Source of the DNA: Cellulomonas palmilytica
Lineage (GTDB): Bacteria > Actinomycetota > Actinomycetes > Actinomycetales > Cellulomonadaceae
NCBI RefSeq assembly: GCF_021590045.1
Contig: NZ_CP062221.1
Coordinates: 3,038,001 to 3,102,000, forward strand
Length of the DNA: 64,000 nt
Direction: 5' to 3'
Numbering within the stretch: position 1 is the first letter of the stretch; every line of letters begins with the position of its first letter. The notes under the pieces are model-generated. The model ran no database searches and was not told where the DNA came from. It saw only the letters and a list, made by a program, of their open reading frames with translations. Shown piece by piece: positions 28,701 through 36,184 of this stretch. A program made the translations under genes and the position numbers.

Positions 28701-31700
28701 GTCGACGACGACCTCGGTGAGCCCGAACGTCTCGGTGGCGGGCACGACGACGTCCTCCGCGATCGGCGGCAGCACGGGGGCGTCGGCGGTCACCTTGACC
28801 GTCAGCACCGCGGTGTCCTGCCCGCCGCGCGAGTTGGTGACCGTGTACAGGATCTGCAGCACGGTCTCCTCGTCGGGCGCGGTGACGACCACGCGACGAC
28901 CGTTGATGACCGCGTCGACGCCCTCGCCCGGCTGGATGCCCGCGAGCGTGAGCTCGTCGCCGGAGTTGTCGACGTCGTTCGCGAGCACGCGCACCTCGAT
29001 GCGCTCACCGGGGCGGATCGTCACCTCGTCGTCGCGCGCGACGACCGCGGCCGCGTCGCTCGGGCGTGGGCTGATGCCGACGCGGATCGTGCCGACGGCG
29101 CGCTGGCCGACCCAGTCCTCGACGGCGTACTCGAACTCCTCGGTGCCGGTCGAGTCGGCGTAGGCCTCGTACTCGATCCAGTCGGCGCCCACCGCGCGGA
29201 CGCGGCCCTTCGTCGTGCCGCTCGCGAGACCGAGCAGCGCGACGCCGTCGCCGTCGGGGTCGATGCCGATGAGCGGGACGTCGATGCGCACGACCTCACC
29301 GGCGAACACGCGCGCCTCGAGGTCGCGCGGCTGCGGCGGGGCCTTCGTGTCCGGGTCGGACTCGTGCACGCGCACGGTCACGCTCGCCGCGGTCACCCGG
29401 CCGGTCGAGTCCTCGACGGCGAACACCGCGCGTGCCGTCACGGGCTTGGACGGCGCCTGGTACCGCAGGACGTCGCCCGAGACGAACATCAGGCCCTCGC
29501 CGTCGCCGAGCTCCTCGACGAGCGCGCGCTGCAGCGTCAGCGCGTCACCGTCGGGGTCGTACGCGCTGTCGAGCACGGGGATGGTGACGACGCCGCCCGT
29601 GCGGACCGTCGCCTCGACGGGCTCGACGACGGGCGGCTGGGTCGACGACGCGGGCGGCACGGGCTGGACGACGATCTGGCCGGTCGCGTTCTTGCTGCCG
29701 TTCGAGATCGTGTACGGCAGCACGACGACGCGGTCGAGCGTGCGCTCGGAGCGGATCTGCACGAAGTGGTGGTCGAGGATCGCGACGCTCAGGCCGTCCG
29801 CGTCGGACGTGTCGACCGACTGCAGCACGAGCAGGCCGCCCGCGGGGTCGGAGTCGTTGGCGAGCGGGTCGATCGTCACCTCGCCGCCCGCGGGCAGGAA
29901 CGCACGGTCGCGCACCGCGACGGGCGGCTCGGCCTCCTCGGGCCAGTCCCGCACGTCGATGCGCGCGATCCCCGTGGCCTGCTGGGGCGGTGCCGCGACG
30001 ACGAACTTCACGTAGTACGAGCCGGTGCGCGGCGCGGAGAACGTGAACGTGCCGGCCTGCAGGTCGGACGTGACGGTCGCGCCCGTGACCTCCTCGACCG
30101 ACGCGAGCCGCGCGGGCTCGGCACCGGTCGACCGCACGGCCTTGAGCGGCTCGAGCAGCACGGGCTGGTCCACGTACGTCACCGCGTGCACGGGGTCGAT
30201 GAGCGGCGGCAGCGAGCCGGCCGAGCGCACGTCGACCTCGATCTCGCCGGGCGTCGGGTCGAGCGACGAGCCGTCCGACACGAGGACCGTGACCTTCGCG
30301 CGGCCCAGCTTGCCGCCGTCCGCACGGAACGTGATGGTCCCGTCCTGGCGGAACTGCACGGTCCCGATCGAGGCGTCCGTGGTGGCCCCGACGAGCACCA
30401 TGTCGTCGCCGTCGGGGTCGTGGAAGTTCGCGAGCGCGTCGTAGCGCGCCTGACCGCCCTGCTCGACGTCCAGGGAACCACGCCGGTCCTGGACGGGTGC
30501 GGAGTTCTCGCCGTCCCCGTGCACCTCGAGCTTCACGGTCGCCGTGGACGGGGCGGACGTGCCGCGCCCGTCCTCGATCGTGTACGAGAACTCGACCTCG
30601 CCGGCCGCGTCGCCGTCGACCTCGACCTGCAGCGCGCGCCCCCCGTAGATCGCCCGGACGCTGCCGAACGCCGCCGGCACCTTCTCCGACTCGAACTCGC
30701 TGACGACGAGGATGCCGCAGTCGGACGAGGAGTCGTTCGCGAGCACCGGCAGGATCGTCGTGCGTCCCGGGCGCACGCCGAACGTGTCGTTCTTCGCCAG
30801 CGGCGGCGCCGACTCGGCGGAGCACTCCGCCTGCAGCTCGCTCGAGCTGACGTCGGACTCCTCCTTCTCGGGGTCCTCGTCGTCCTTCTTCTTCTGCTCG
30901 ATGTCGTCCCAGTTGAGGGCCCGCAGCTCGGTGTCCTCCTGCGGCTCCCAGACCCGCCCGCGCAGCGCGTCGTTGAGCACGACCTGCGAGCGGTTCACGC
31001 GGAAGACGAGCTGGTCCTCGACCGACATGTCCTGCAGCGCGAGCTCCACGGGCGCCGCGCCGTCGCACAGCCGCTGGTAGGAGCCCTTGACCGATGCCCA
31101 CGCGCCGTGCGCGCACGTCCCCACCTGGACGGGGGCGGCCGGCTTGCCCGAGCCGCTCGACGGGTGCTCGATGGGCGAGCCGCCGTCCAGCGGCACCTCG
31201 ATCAGCGCGGTGTCGCTCGAGACGAGCACGCGCGACGACGCCGGTCCGGGCTGCTGGAGCGTGAGGTTCGTGCCGGTCAGGTCGACGGAGCCGTGCCGGG
31301 TGACGACCGTGCTGCCGCGCAGCCCCACGGGCTCGTCGCCGACCGCGGTGAGCTGGTCGAGCTCGCCCTCGCCGAGCGACCCGTCCTGCGAGGTACGCGC
31401 ACCGTTCCCGGACACGGCGACCTCGGTGACCGTGCCGTCGGGTGCGACGCCGTACGCGACGCCGTCCGTCCCGACGACCGCACGGCCGCCGCGGCCCAGC
31501 TCGGCGTCGGGCTCCCCCTCCCCGGGCCGCATCGAGTCGAGGTCGCCCAGCGCGCGCACGTGCAGCCCGCCCTCGGAGTCCACGAGCGACAGGACGCCCG
31601 CGGTCATCGACACCGCGGAGTCCTGGACGAGGGACGGCTGCACGCCCGGGGCGGTGACCTGCGTCGTGAGCGACACGGACGCCGGGTCGACCACGGAGAC

Positions 31701-31976
31701 GCGGCCGGACTCCACCAGCACGACGTCGGCGGCGTCCTGCAGCACGTCGAACGAGCCCTGCTCCGCGACGAGACCGGCGTTGAGCTCGTCGATCTGCACG
31801 TTGTACCGGCCGAGCTTGTGGTCCTGCGTGGCGGTGAGCCACACCGCGCCGTCGTTCAGCTCGACGCGTGCGAGCGGGAAGCCGGGGTTGAGCAGCGCGA
31901 GGACCGCGACGACCGCGGGGACGGTGACGACCGCGGCCGCGGTCGTCACGTGGCGACGTGACGCGAGGCCCCTCAT
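25779..31976 (-). CDS. Giant membrane-anchored Ig-like/fibronectin type III protein
   Basis: A 2065-residue protein. A short basic cytoplasmic end and one membrane helix (about 11-33) anchor it with the bulk outside. Residues about 40-330 look like a beta-propeller; a charged KKKDDEDPEKEESD linker follows; then at least six bacterial Ig/cadherin-like domains (about 395-1460) with LPVLANDSSS, DPLANDSDPAGG, LDSAYDPDGDAL, IGIDPDGDGV and VLANDVDNSGDEL calcium-binding-like turns. Six fibronectin III repeats (about 1465-2055) close the chain. There is no LPxTG or other C-terminal sorting signal. ATG 31976 overlaps the kinase stop by ATGA. It may be a stalk, adhesin or wall-spanning scaffold under kinase control; function is inferred. 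Confidence 0.9.
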   Translation of the reverse strand: MRGLASRRHVTTAAAVVTVPAVVAVLALLNPGFPLARVELNDGAVWLTATQDHKLGRYNVQIDELNAGLVAEQGSFDVLQDAADVVLVESGRVSVVDPASVSLTTQVTAPGVQPSLVQDSAVSMTAGVLSLVDSEGGLHVRALGDLDSMRPGEGEPDAELGRGGRAVVGTDGVAYGVAPDGTVTEVAVSGNGARTSQDGSLGEGELDQLTAVGDEPVGLRGSTVVTRHGSVDLTGTNLTLQQPGPASSRVLVSSDTALIEVPLDGGSPIEHPSSGSGKPAAPVQVGTCAHGAWASVKGSYQRLCDGAAPVELALQDMSVEDQLVFRVNRSQVVLNDALRGRVWEPQEDTELRALNWDDIEQKKKDDEDPEKEESDVSSSELQAECSAESAPPLAKNDTFGVRPGRTTILPVLANDSSSDCGILVVSEFESEKVPAAFGSVRAIYGGRALQVEVDGDAAGEVEFSYTIEDGRGTSAPSTATVKLEVHGDGENSAPVQDRRGSLDVEQGGQARYDALANFHDPDGDDMVLVGATTDASIGTVQFRQDGTITFRADGGKLGRAKVTVLVSDGSSLDPTPGEIEVDVRSAGSLPPLIDPVHAVTYVDQPVLLEPLKAVRSTGAEPARLASVEEVTGATVTSDLQAGTFTFSAPRTGSYYVKFVVAAPPQQATGIARIDVRDWPEEAEPPVAVRDRAFLPAGGEVTIDPLANDSDPAGGLLVLQSVDTSDADGLSVAILDHHFVQIRSERTLDRVVVLPYTISNGSKNATGQIVVQPVPPASSTQPPVVEPVEATVRTGGVVTIPVLDSAYDPDGDALTLQRALVEELGDGEGLMFVSGDVLRYQAPSKPVTARAVFAVEDSTGRVTAASVTVRVHESDPDTKAPPQPRDLEARVFAGEVVRIDVPLIGIDPDGDGVALLGLASGTTKGRVRAVGADWIEYEAYADSTGTEEFEYAVEDWVGQRAVGTIRVGISPRPSDAAAVVARDDEVTIRPGERIEVRVLANDVDNSGDELTLAGIQPGEGVDAVINGRRVVVTAPDEETVLQILYTVTNSRGGQDTAVLTVKVTADAPVLPPIAEDVVVPATETFGLTEVVVDVLATAQNPSGPESDLDIRIPASVASVAKVTADRKVLVTLSDQTQTLPFELVNVRDPENANAYAFITVPPLGFIRPSLRPGAPALRVASGETLTIELEEQIKVAQGRRPSVADPLQVSATRGTVKIAKDGRSVTFTPTDDYSGPASVTMPVTDATSANDTSARTAYLTLPIEVFAVDDHPPTFLASVVEVAPGDPAKTVDLRAFTQTPEGTEPAEGRYTYAISGAVPAGFKATLDESRLSVEADFATDKGTRGLLQLTIGYGRAGKLDAQVDLRAIASTRPKAKVLDWTVDKAEEGRPETLDVLEGAFNPFAPEPLRVVGATVESGQGTASATSSRVTVTPAEGFIGTLVVRYRVRDVIDEADREVDGRVTLKVRGVPERPTPPKVQESGDRTVLLSWAAPDNRGAPITEYRLTTQDGRTWPCKSTTCTFEGLTNAQKYTFTVAAMNEVGWSEESAPSGQAIPDAKPEAPDRVNVEGFGDESLTWSWSAAETRGSKIRKYDIEISPTPPNGKAVRESTTTSYSTDGLQNGTSYSIRVRAYNDLEEPSAWSASSATEIPAGKPDAPPEVTATRVDTDMGGQIVVRWRPPSNNGDKIKHYRLTISGGPNSRVEDQITDTSFSFTNAKNGVSYTFAVQAVNKAGAGEAATAQALTYGLPGVPKMRTPSAPPFEGRVDLSWDAADDNGSEVRYEVRQDSGAEVAVGSATSTSFSGLKGGVSHSYQVRAVNAAGAGAWSDPVSATPTTTASAPTGGDATITARESYGKPTELTVSWSPPSDAGSDAKVRYKWAVWTAENSAESSNATESRSIPVDISRWDWPPGRQRTVTLRVTAVTELEGRPRDGGVMTQQWTFDGWGNRPSEVTSITVTPDSATDPGSFAVAWTAPSDGGVAIEKYEIGFRVQEGGSFSGWRSVGKALEATIDASEVVGGRRPGKYTLIVTVRAVNALGDGPAGQGTASFTISDPDAEPSPDPDGGG

Positions 31977-33511
31977 GCGCACGCCTGCGCGGGCTTGGCG
32001 GACACGCGCCGGTCGGCGCGCACGATCGACACCTCGATGCACACCTCGTCGCCGGCCCGGGCGGCGGGGATCGTCACGGTCGGCTCGTCGGCCACCTCGC
32101 GCTCCGGCTCGCCGGTCACCTTCAGCACCCCCCACAGGTAGTGGTCGTCCGGCCTCGGGTCGGGGTTCACCCAGGAGAACGTCACGTCGCCCGAGGCGTC
32201 GCGCGCGCCCTCGAGCGAGTGCGGCGCGGGCACGACCGCCTCGACCGCGGTCCCGTCCGTCGGGGCGAAGTCCGTGTCGCCGGGTCGCGGCTCGGGGTCT
32301 CCCCCGTTCAGCGCGGCCGCCGCGACGACCGCCAGCGCGGCGAGCACGACGGCACCCGAGACGAGCGCCGCCACGGTGCGGCCGCGGGCCGGCGCGTCGT
32401 CGTCGTGCTCGACCTCGCCAGCCGGGACCGGCTGCGGCGGGGCGGGCGGCGGCGCGAGGAAGCCCGGGCCGACCTGCTGCGGCTGCGGCTGGACCGTGAC
32501 GGGGCCGCGCACGCGCGTCTGGGCGTCGTCCACCGGGGGCGCCTGGGGCGGGGCGGACGAGATCTCGACGATCGAGCGCAGCCGCGTCGCGTCGGCCGCT
32601 GCGGTGTCGGACCGCGGCTGCGAGGGCTCGACCACGCCCTCGTCGAGCAGGTCGAGCGGGGTGACCGGCAGCCGCAGGTCCGCCTCGACCTGCTGCAGAG
32701 CGCGGCCGAACGCCGCCGCCGACGGGTGACGCAGCTCGGGGACCTTCGACATCGCGCGCTCGAGGACCGCGTGCAGGTCGGCGGGCACGTCGTCGCGACC
32801 CGTGGGTGGCAGCGGAGCGCGCTCGATGCGCGCGACGAGCTGCTGGGCGCCGTTCTGCCCGCCCGGGATCTCGAACGGCGTGCGGCCCGCGAGCAGCGAG
32901 TACAGCGTCGCCGCGAGCGAGTACACGTCCGAGCGCTCGTCGCCGTGCGGGTGCTCCGCGAGCAGCTCGGGCGGCGACCACGGGATCGACATGCCGACCG
33001 TCGCGCCCGCACCCTGCCCCGTGGTCGCGGCGATGCCGAAGTCGGTCAGGGCGGGCCAGCCGAAGTCCGTCGTCAGGACGTTCGCGGGCTTGATGTCGCG
33101 GTGCAGGATGCCCGCGCGGTGCGCGGTCTCGACCGCCGACGCGAGGCGCACGCCGATGCGCAGCACCTCGGCCACGCTGATCCGCTCCGCGCGGTACCGC
33201 TCCGCGAGGCCCGGCCGCGAGCAGTACTCCATGACGAGGTACGGCCGACCGTCGGACGCGATCGCCGCCTGGTAGACGGTGACGATCGACGGGTGGTGCG
33301 ACAGCTGGGCCATGAGGTTGGCCTCGGTCTGGAACCGGGCCCGCACCTCGTCGTCCAGGCTGCCCGCGAGCAGCACCTTGACCGCGACGTCACGCCGCGG
33401 CAGGTCCTGCCGGTACAGGAACACGTCGGCGAAGCCGCCGAGCCCGAGGGTCCGGACGTGCGCGTACCCGGGGAGCGTCGGCGGGGCCGACGCCTCGCGT
33501 CTCGCCGTCAT
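31973..33511 (-). CDS. Membrane serine/threonine protein kinase
   Basis: A 512-residue Hanks-type kinase of the PknB class. The catalytic domain (about 14-275) has glycine loop LGLGGFADVFLY, lysine in DVAVKVLL, catalytic loop ILHRDIKPANVL, DFG in ALTDFGIAATTG and SPPE in place of APE. The activation loop (TGQGAGATVGMSIPWSPPE) is atypical. A Pro/Gln-rich linker leads to one membrane helix (VAALVSGAVVLAALAVVAAAAL, about 383-404) and an extracytoplasmic domain with WVNPDPRPDDHYLWGV that resembles a fibronectin III sensor. No PASTA repeats are present. It is followed by the giant FN3 gene and preceded by FHA and PP2C genes, its likely partners. Confidence 0.93.
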   Translation of the reverse strand: MTARREASAPPTLPGYAHVRTLGLGGFADVFLYRQDLPRRDVAVKVLLAGSLDDEVRARFQTEANLMAQLSHHPSIVTVYQAAIASDGRPYLVMEYCSRPGLAERYRAERISVAEVLRIGVRLASAVETAHRAGILHRDIKPANVLTTDFGWPALTDFGIAATTGQGAGATVGMSIPWSPPELLAEHPHGDERSDVYSLAATLYSLLAGRTPFEIPGGQNGAQQLVARIERAPLPPTGRDDVPADLHAVLERAMSKVPELRHPSAAAFGRALQQVEADLRLPVTPLDLLDEGVVEPSQPRSDTAAADATRLRSIVEISSAPPQAPPVDDAQTRVRGPVTVQPQPQQVGPGFLAPPPAPPQPVPAGEVEHDDDAPARGRTVAALVSGAVVLAALAVVAAAALNGGDPEPRPGDTDFAPTDGTAVEAVVPAPHSLEGARDASGDVTFSWVNPDPRPDDHYLWGVLKVTGEPEREVADEPTVTIPAARAGDEVCIEVSIVRADRRVSAKPAQACA

Positions 33512-33574
33512 CCGCGCCGCCCCGTGCGGCGCGTGACGGTGCGGGCCGTCGTGTGCGAAGTCATGCCGCGACCG

Positions 33575-35170
33575 TCACCGCCCGGCCTCCACCGTGAACG
33601 TGACGCCGTCACCGAGGTCGACGACCTCGCCCGGCACGACGACGCTCGCCTCGCCCGGGTGCAGCCGGCGCGCCCCCTCGCCCTGCCGCGTGACGTGCAC
33701 GCCGTTGGTCGAGTGCAGGTCGGTGACGAGCACGTGCTCGCCCTCGGCGCGGACCTCGGCGTGCGTGCGGGAGATGTCCTGCTGCGGGCTCGGCACCGCC
33801 ACCAGGCGGGGCAGCTCGCGGTTCGTCACGCGCGCGACCTGCGGCGCGCGACCGAGCAGGACCGTGCGGTCGAGTGTGACCTCGACGCCCGTGGAGAGCA
33901 CGAGGCGCGGCGGGTCCTGCGGCGCGGCGGGCTCGGGCACCGTGAACGGGCCGGGCGTCGCGCCCTCCTGCGGCCACTGCGCGGCCCACGCGGGCAGCTG
34001 CTCGCGGATCTGCGCCAGGTCGGAGGACAGGATCGTCAGGCCGTCGTGGTCGTCCTGCGACGCGGGGCCGACGAGCGTGCGCACGTCGTCGACGGTCGAC
34101 TCGACGTCCGCCTCGGGCGTGCCGAGGGCGACGAGCGCGGGCACCGGCTCGGGCGCCGAGGGCTCCGGGCGCGCCGGGACGTCCGGGACCACCGGGTTCA
34201 CGTGGGTCGCGGTCACGTCCACCGGTGACCCGGCGACGTCGGCCTCGTGCGCGGGCCGCTCCGCGGGCTCGTCGGCGACGTCGTCGGCGACGCCCTCGCC
34301 CGCCGCAGGGACGGTGACCGCCTCGGCGGGCTGCGGCGCATCGGGCTCGCTGCGCTGCGCGGGCACCTCGGCCGCCTCCTCGAGCGGCTCGCCCAGGATC
34401 GCCGCGCCCGGCGGCGGCAGCACCGGCAGGCTCGGGGCCGACGGGGCTGCCGGTGCCGCGGGCACGTCGATGACGGCAGGTGCCGGGACGTCGTCGCTCG
34501 CGGTGTCGCTCTCGGCGTCGCTCGCGGTGTCGCTCTCGGCGTCGCTCGCAGTGTCGCTCACGGCGCCGGCCGCCAGGTCGGCCGCGGGCTCGTCCTCGGC
34601 CGCCCCGGACTCCTCGAGCTCGTGCGCGGGCTCCTCGGTGGCCGGCTCGGGCTCGACGTCGGGCGCGGCGACGACCACCACGTCGTCGGCCACCTCGTCC
34701 GCCTCGCCGGCCGCGACCTCGTCGGCCACCAGGTCGGCACCCTCGACGAGCACGACGCTCAGCGCCGACGCCGGCGCGACGCCGTCCGCGAGCGGCAGCC
34801 GCGTCCCCTCGTCGGACGCGTCGTCGCCCCGCAGGCGCACCCACGTGACGTCCTCGACGACCTGCTCGCTCCACGTGCCCACGTCGCCCGACCGCAGCGT
34901 GCGCGTGCCGGAGGCCGTGCCCACCTCGGCCGTCACGTCGCCGCGCAGCGCGAGGTGCGCACGGTCGCCGTCGAGGTGGACGAGCGCGAACGCGGGCAGC
35001 CCCGCGAAGCCGTTGCGGGCGAGCACGACGAGCGCGGCGAGGAGACCGTCCGACGACGCCTCCCACACCGCGCGGGCGGTCGCGGGCGCCGCGGTCGGGC
35101 CGAGCAGGGCCACGAACCCGGGGCGCGACGCGGCGGTCCACCGGCCGGGCAGGTACTCGGGGACGCTCAT
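33575..35170 (-). CDS. FHA-domain protein with long acidic linker
   Basis: A 531-residue cytoplasmic protein. Residues about 1-120 form a small beta-rich domain of no family I recognise (SRPGFVALLGPT, LVHLDGDRAHLALRGDV). Residues about 145-420 are an Ala/Glu/Asp/Pro-rich low-complexity linker containing a SDTASDAE repeat. Residues about 430-531 are an FHA domain with LLGRAPQ, ISRTHAEVRAEG and LHSTNGVHVT, the residues that hold phospho-threonine. No membrane segment is seen. Its ATG overlaps the PP2C stop (ATGA), and the kinase gene follows after 63 bp. It is probably a substrate or adaptor of that kinase. Confidence 0.87.
   Translation of the reverse strand: MSVPEYLPGRWTAASRPGFVALLGPTAAPATARAVWEASSDGLLAALVVLARNGFAGLPAFALVHLDGDRAHLALRGDVTAEVGTASGTRTLRSGDVGTWSEQVVEDVTWVRLRGDDASDEGTRLPLADGVAPASALSVVLVEGADLVADEVAAGEADEVADDVVVVAAPDVEPEPATEEPAHELEESGAAEDEPAADLAAGAVSDTASDAESDTASDAESDTASDDVPAPAVIDVPAAPAAPSAPSLPVLPPPGAAILGEPLEEAAEVPAQRSEPDAPQPAEAVTVPAAGEGVADDVADEPAERPAHEADVAGSPVDVTATHVNPVVPDVPARPEPSAPEPVPALVALGTPEADVESTVDDVRTLVGPASQDDHDGLTILSSDLAQIREQLPAWAAQWPQEGATPGPFTVPEPAAPQDPPRLVLSTGVEVTLDRTVLLGRAPQVARVTNRELPRLVAVPSPQQDISRTHAEVRAEGEHVLVTDLHSTNGVHVTRQGEGARRLHPGEASVVVPGEVVDLGDGVTFTVEAGR
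34494..34559. repeat. 24-bp tandem repeat inside the FHA gene
   Basis: Two full and one partial copy of a 24-bp unit (34494-34517, 34518-34541, 34542-34559, the last with one A for G). They encode repeated Ser-Asp-Thr-Ala-Ser-Asp-Ala-Glu in the acidic linker. Copy number is likely to vary between strains without breaking the frame. Confidence 0.85.
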
Positions 35171-36045
35171 GACGTGACCTCCTCGGACGACGGGTCGCCG
35201 GCGCCGGGCGCCTGCGTGGACGAGCGGCGGGCGCGGGGCACCGTCGCGCCGTGCAGCATCTCGTCCCACAGGTGCGGGCCGAGCTGCGAGCCCGCGCGCG
35301 GGACGGTGATGTGCACGTCGTCGAGCGCGCCGACGGACGTGGCGACGTCCACGACGACCGCGCTGACGTTGTCCCGGGCGCCCGCGTCGAGCGACCGCCG
35401 CACGAGCTCGTTGGCGGCGTCCTGCGCGTCGGCGACCTGCGACAGCACGGCCTCGATCTCGCCGTCCCCGAGCTCACGGGTGAGCCCGTCGGTGCAGATG
35501 AGGAGGCGGTCGTGCAGCCCGGCGGGCAGGAGCCAGTAGTCCGGCTCGGGCTCGTCGCCCGTGCCGAGCGCACGCGTCAGGACGTGGCGCTCGGGATGCG
35601 TGTCCGCGTCCGCGGGCTCGATGCGCCCCTGGTCGAGGAGCTCCTGGACCACGGAGTGGTCGACGCTCACCTGCTCGAGCACGTCCTCGGCCCAGCGGTA
35701 CACGCGCGAGTCGCCGACGTTGAACACCAGCCAGTAGGCCGTGTCGTCGTGCACGGTGACCGCGACGCCCGCGACCGTCGTCCCGCCCTGGCGCCCGCCG
35801 GTGAACTCACCACGGATGCGCGCGGAGGTGCGCGAGAAGCACGAGTGGATGTCGTCCGCGGTCGCGGCGCTCTGGCCGGCGAGCTGGGCGAACTCCTCGA
35901 CCGCGATGCGGCTCGCGAGGTCCCCCGCGTCGTGACCGCCCATGCCGTCGGCCACCAGGAACACGGGCGGGTAGGCCAGCAGCGCGTCCTCGTTCACCTC
36001 GCGGATGAGACCGCGATCGGTCGCAGAACCCCACGACGTTCGCAC
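35167..36045 (-). CDS. PP2C-family protein phosphatase
   Basis: A 292-residue metal-dependent Ser/Thr phosphatase of the PstP/PrpC type that would reverse phosphorylation by the nearby kinase. All PPM motifs are seen: TDRGLIREVNEDALLAY, FLVADGMGGHDAGDLAS, FNVGDSRVYRW, LLICTDGLTREL and ARDNVSAVVVD. The C-terminal 50 residues are a flexible tail. GTG 36045 is chosen because GGAGAGGG lies about eight bases upstream and PP2C homology begins at VRTSWGS; an ATG at 36111 would add 22 unrelated residues. No membrane helix is present, unlike mycobacterial PstP. It is the first gene of the kinase/FHA/FN3/MoxR cluster. Confidence 0.92.
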   Translation of the reverse strand: MRTSWGSATDRGLIREVNEDALLAYPPVFLVADGMGGHDAGDLASRIAVEEFAQLAGQSAATADDIHSCFSRTSARIRGEFTGGRQGGTTVAGVAVTVHDDTAYWLVFNVGDSRVYRWAEDVLEQVSVDHSVVQELLDQGRIEPADADTHPERHVLTRALGTGDEPEPDYWLLPAGLHDRLLICTDGLTRELGDGEIEAVLSQVADAQDAANELVRRSLDAGARDNVSAVVVDVATSVGALDDVHITVPRAGSQLGPHLWDEMLHGATVPRARRSSTQAPGAGDPSSEEVTS

Positions 36046-36184
36046 GCGACCCCCTCTCCGCCTCGTCTGGTGCCGGACCGCCCGGATGGCGGCCACCACA
36101 TGGTGCCTCACGACGGCGACCCACGGTGGTCACCGCCCGAAAGGCGGTCGATCGTCGCAAGTCGCCCTGATCGCTCGGGGCATC

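Noticed and set aside
25746..31961. A 2071-codon open frame on the plus strand opposite the giant Ig/FN3 gene.
   Set aside because: It is Arg/Asp/Val/Leu-rich without any domain, a usual by-product of high-GC third-codon positions. The minus-strand reading has clear Ig and FN3 repeats.
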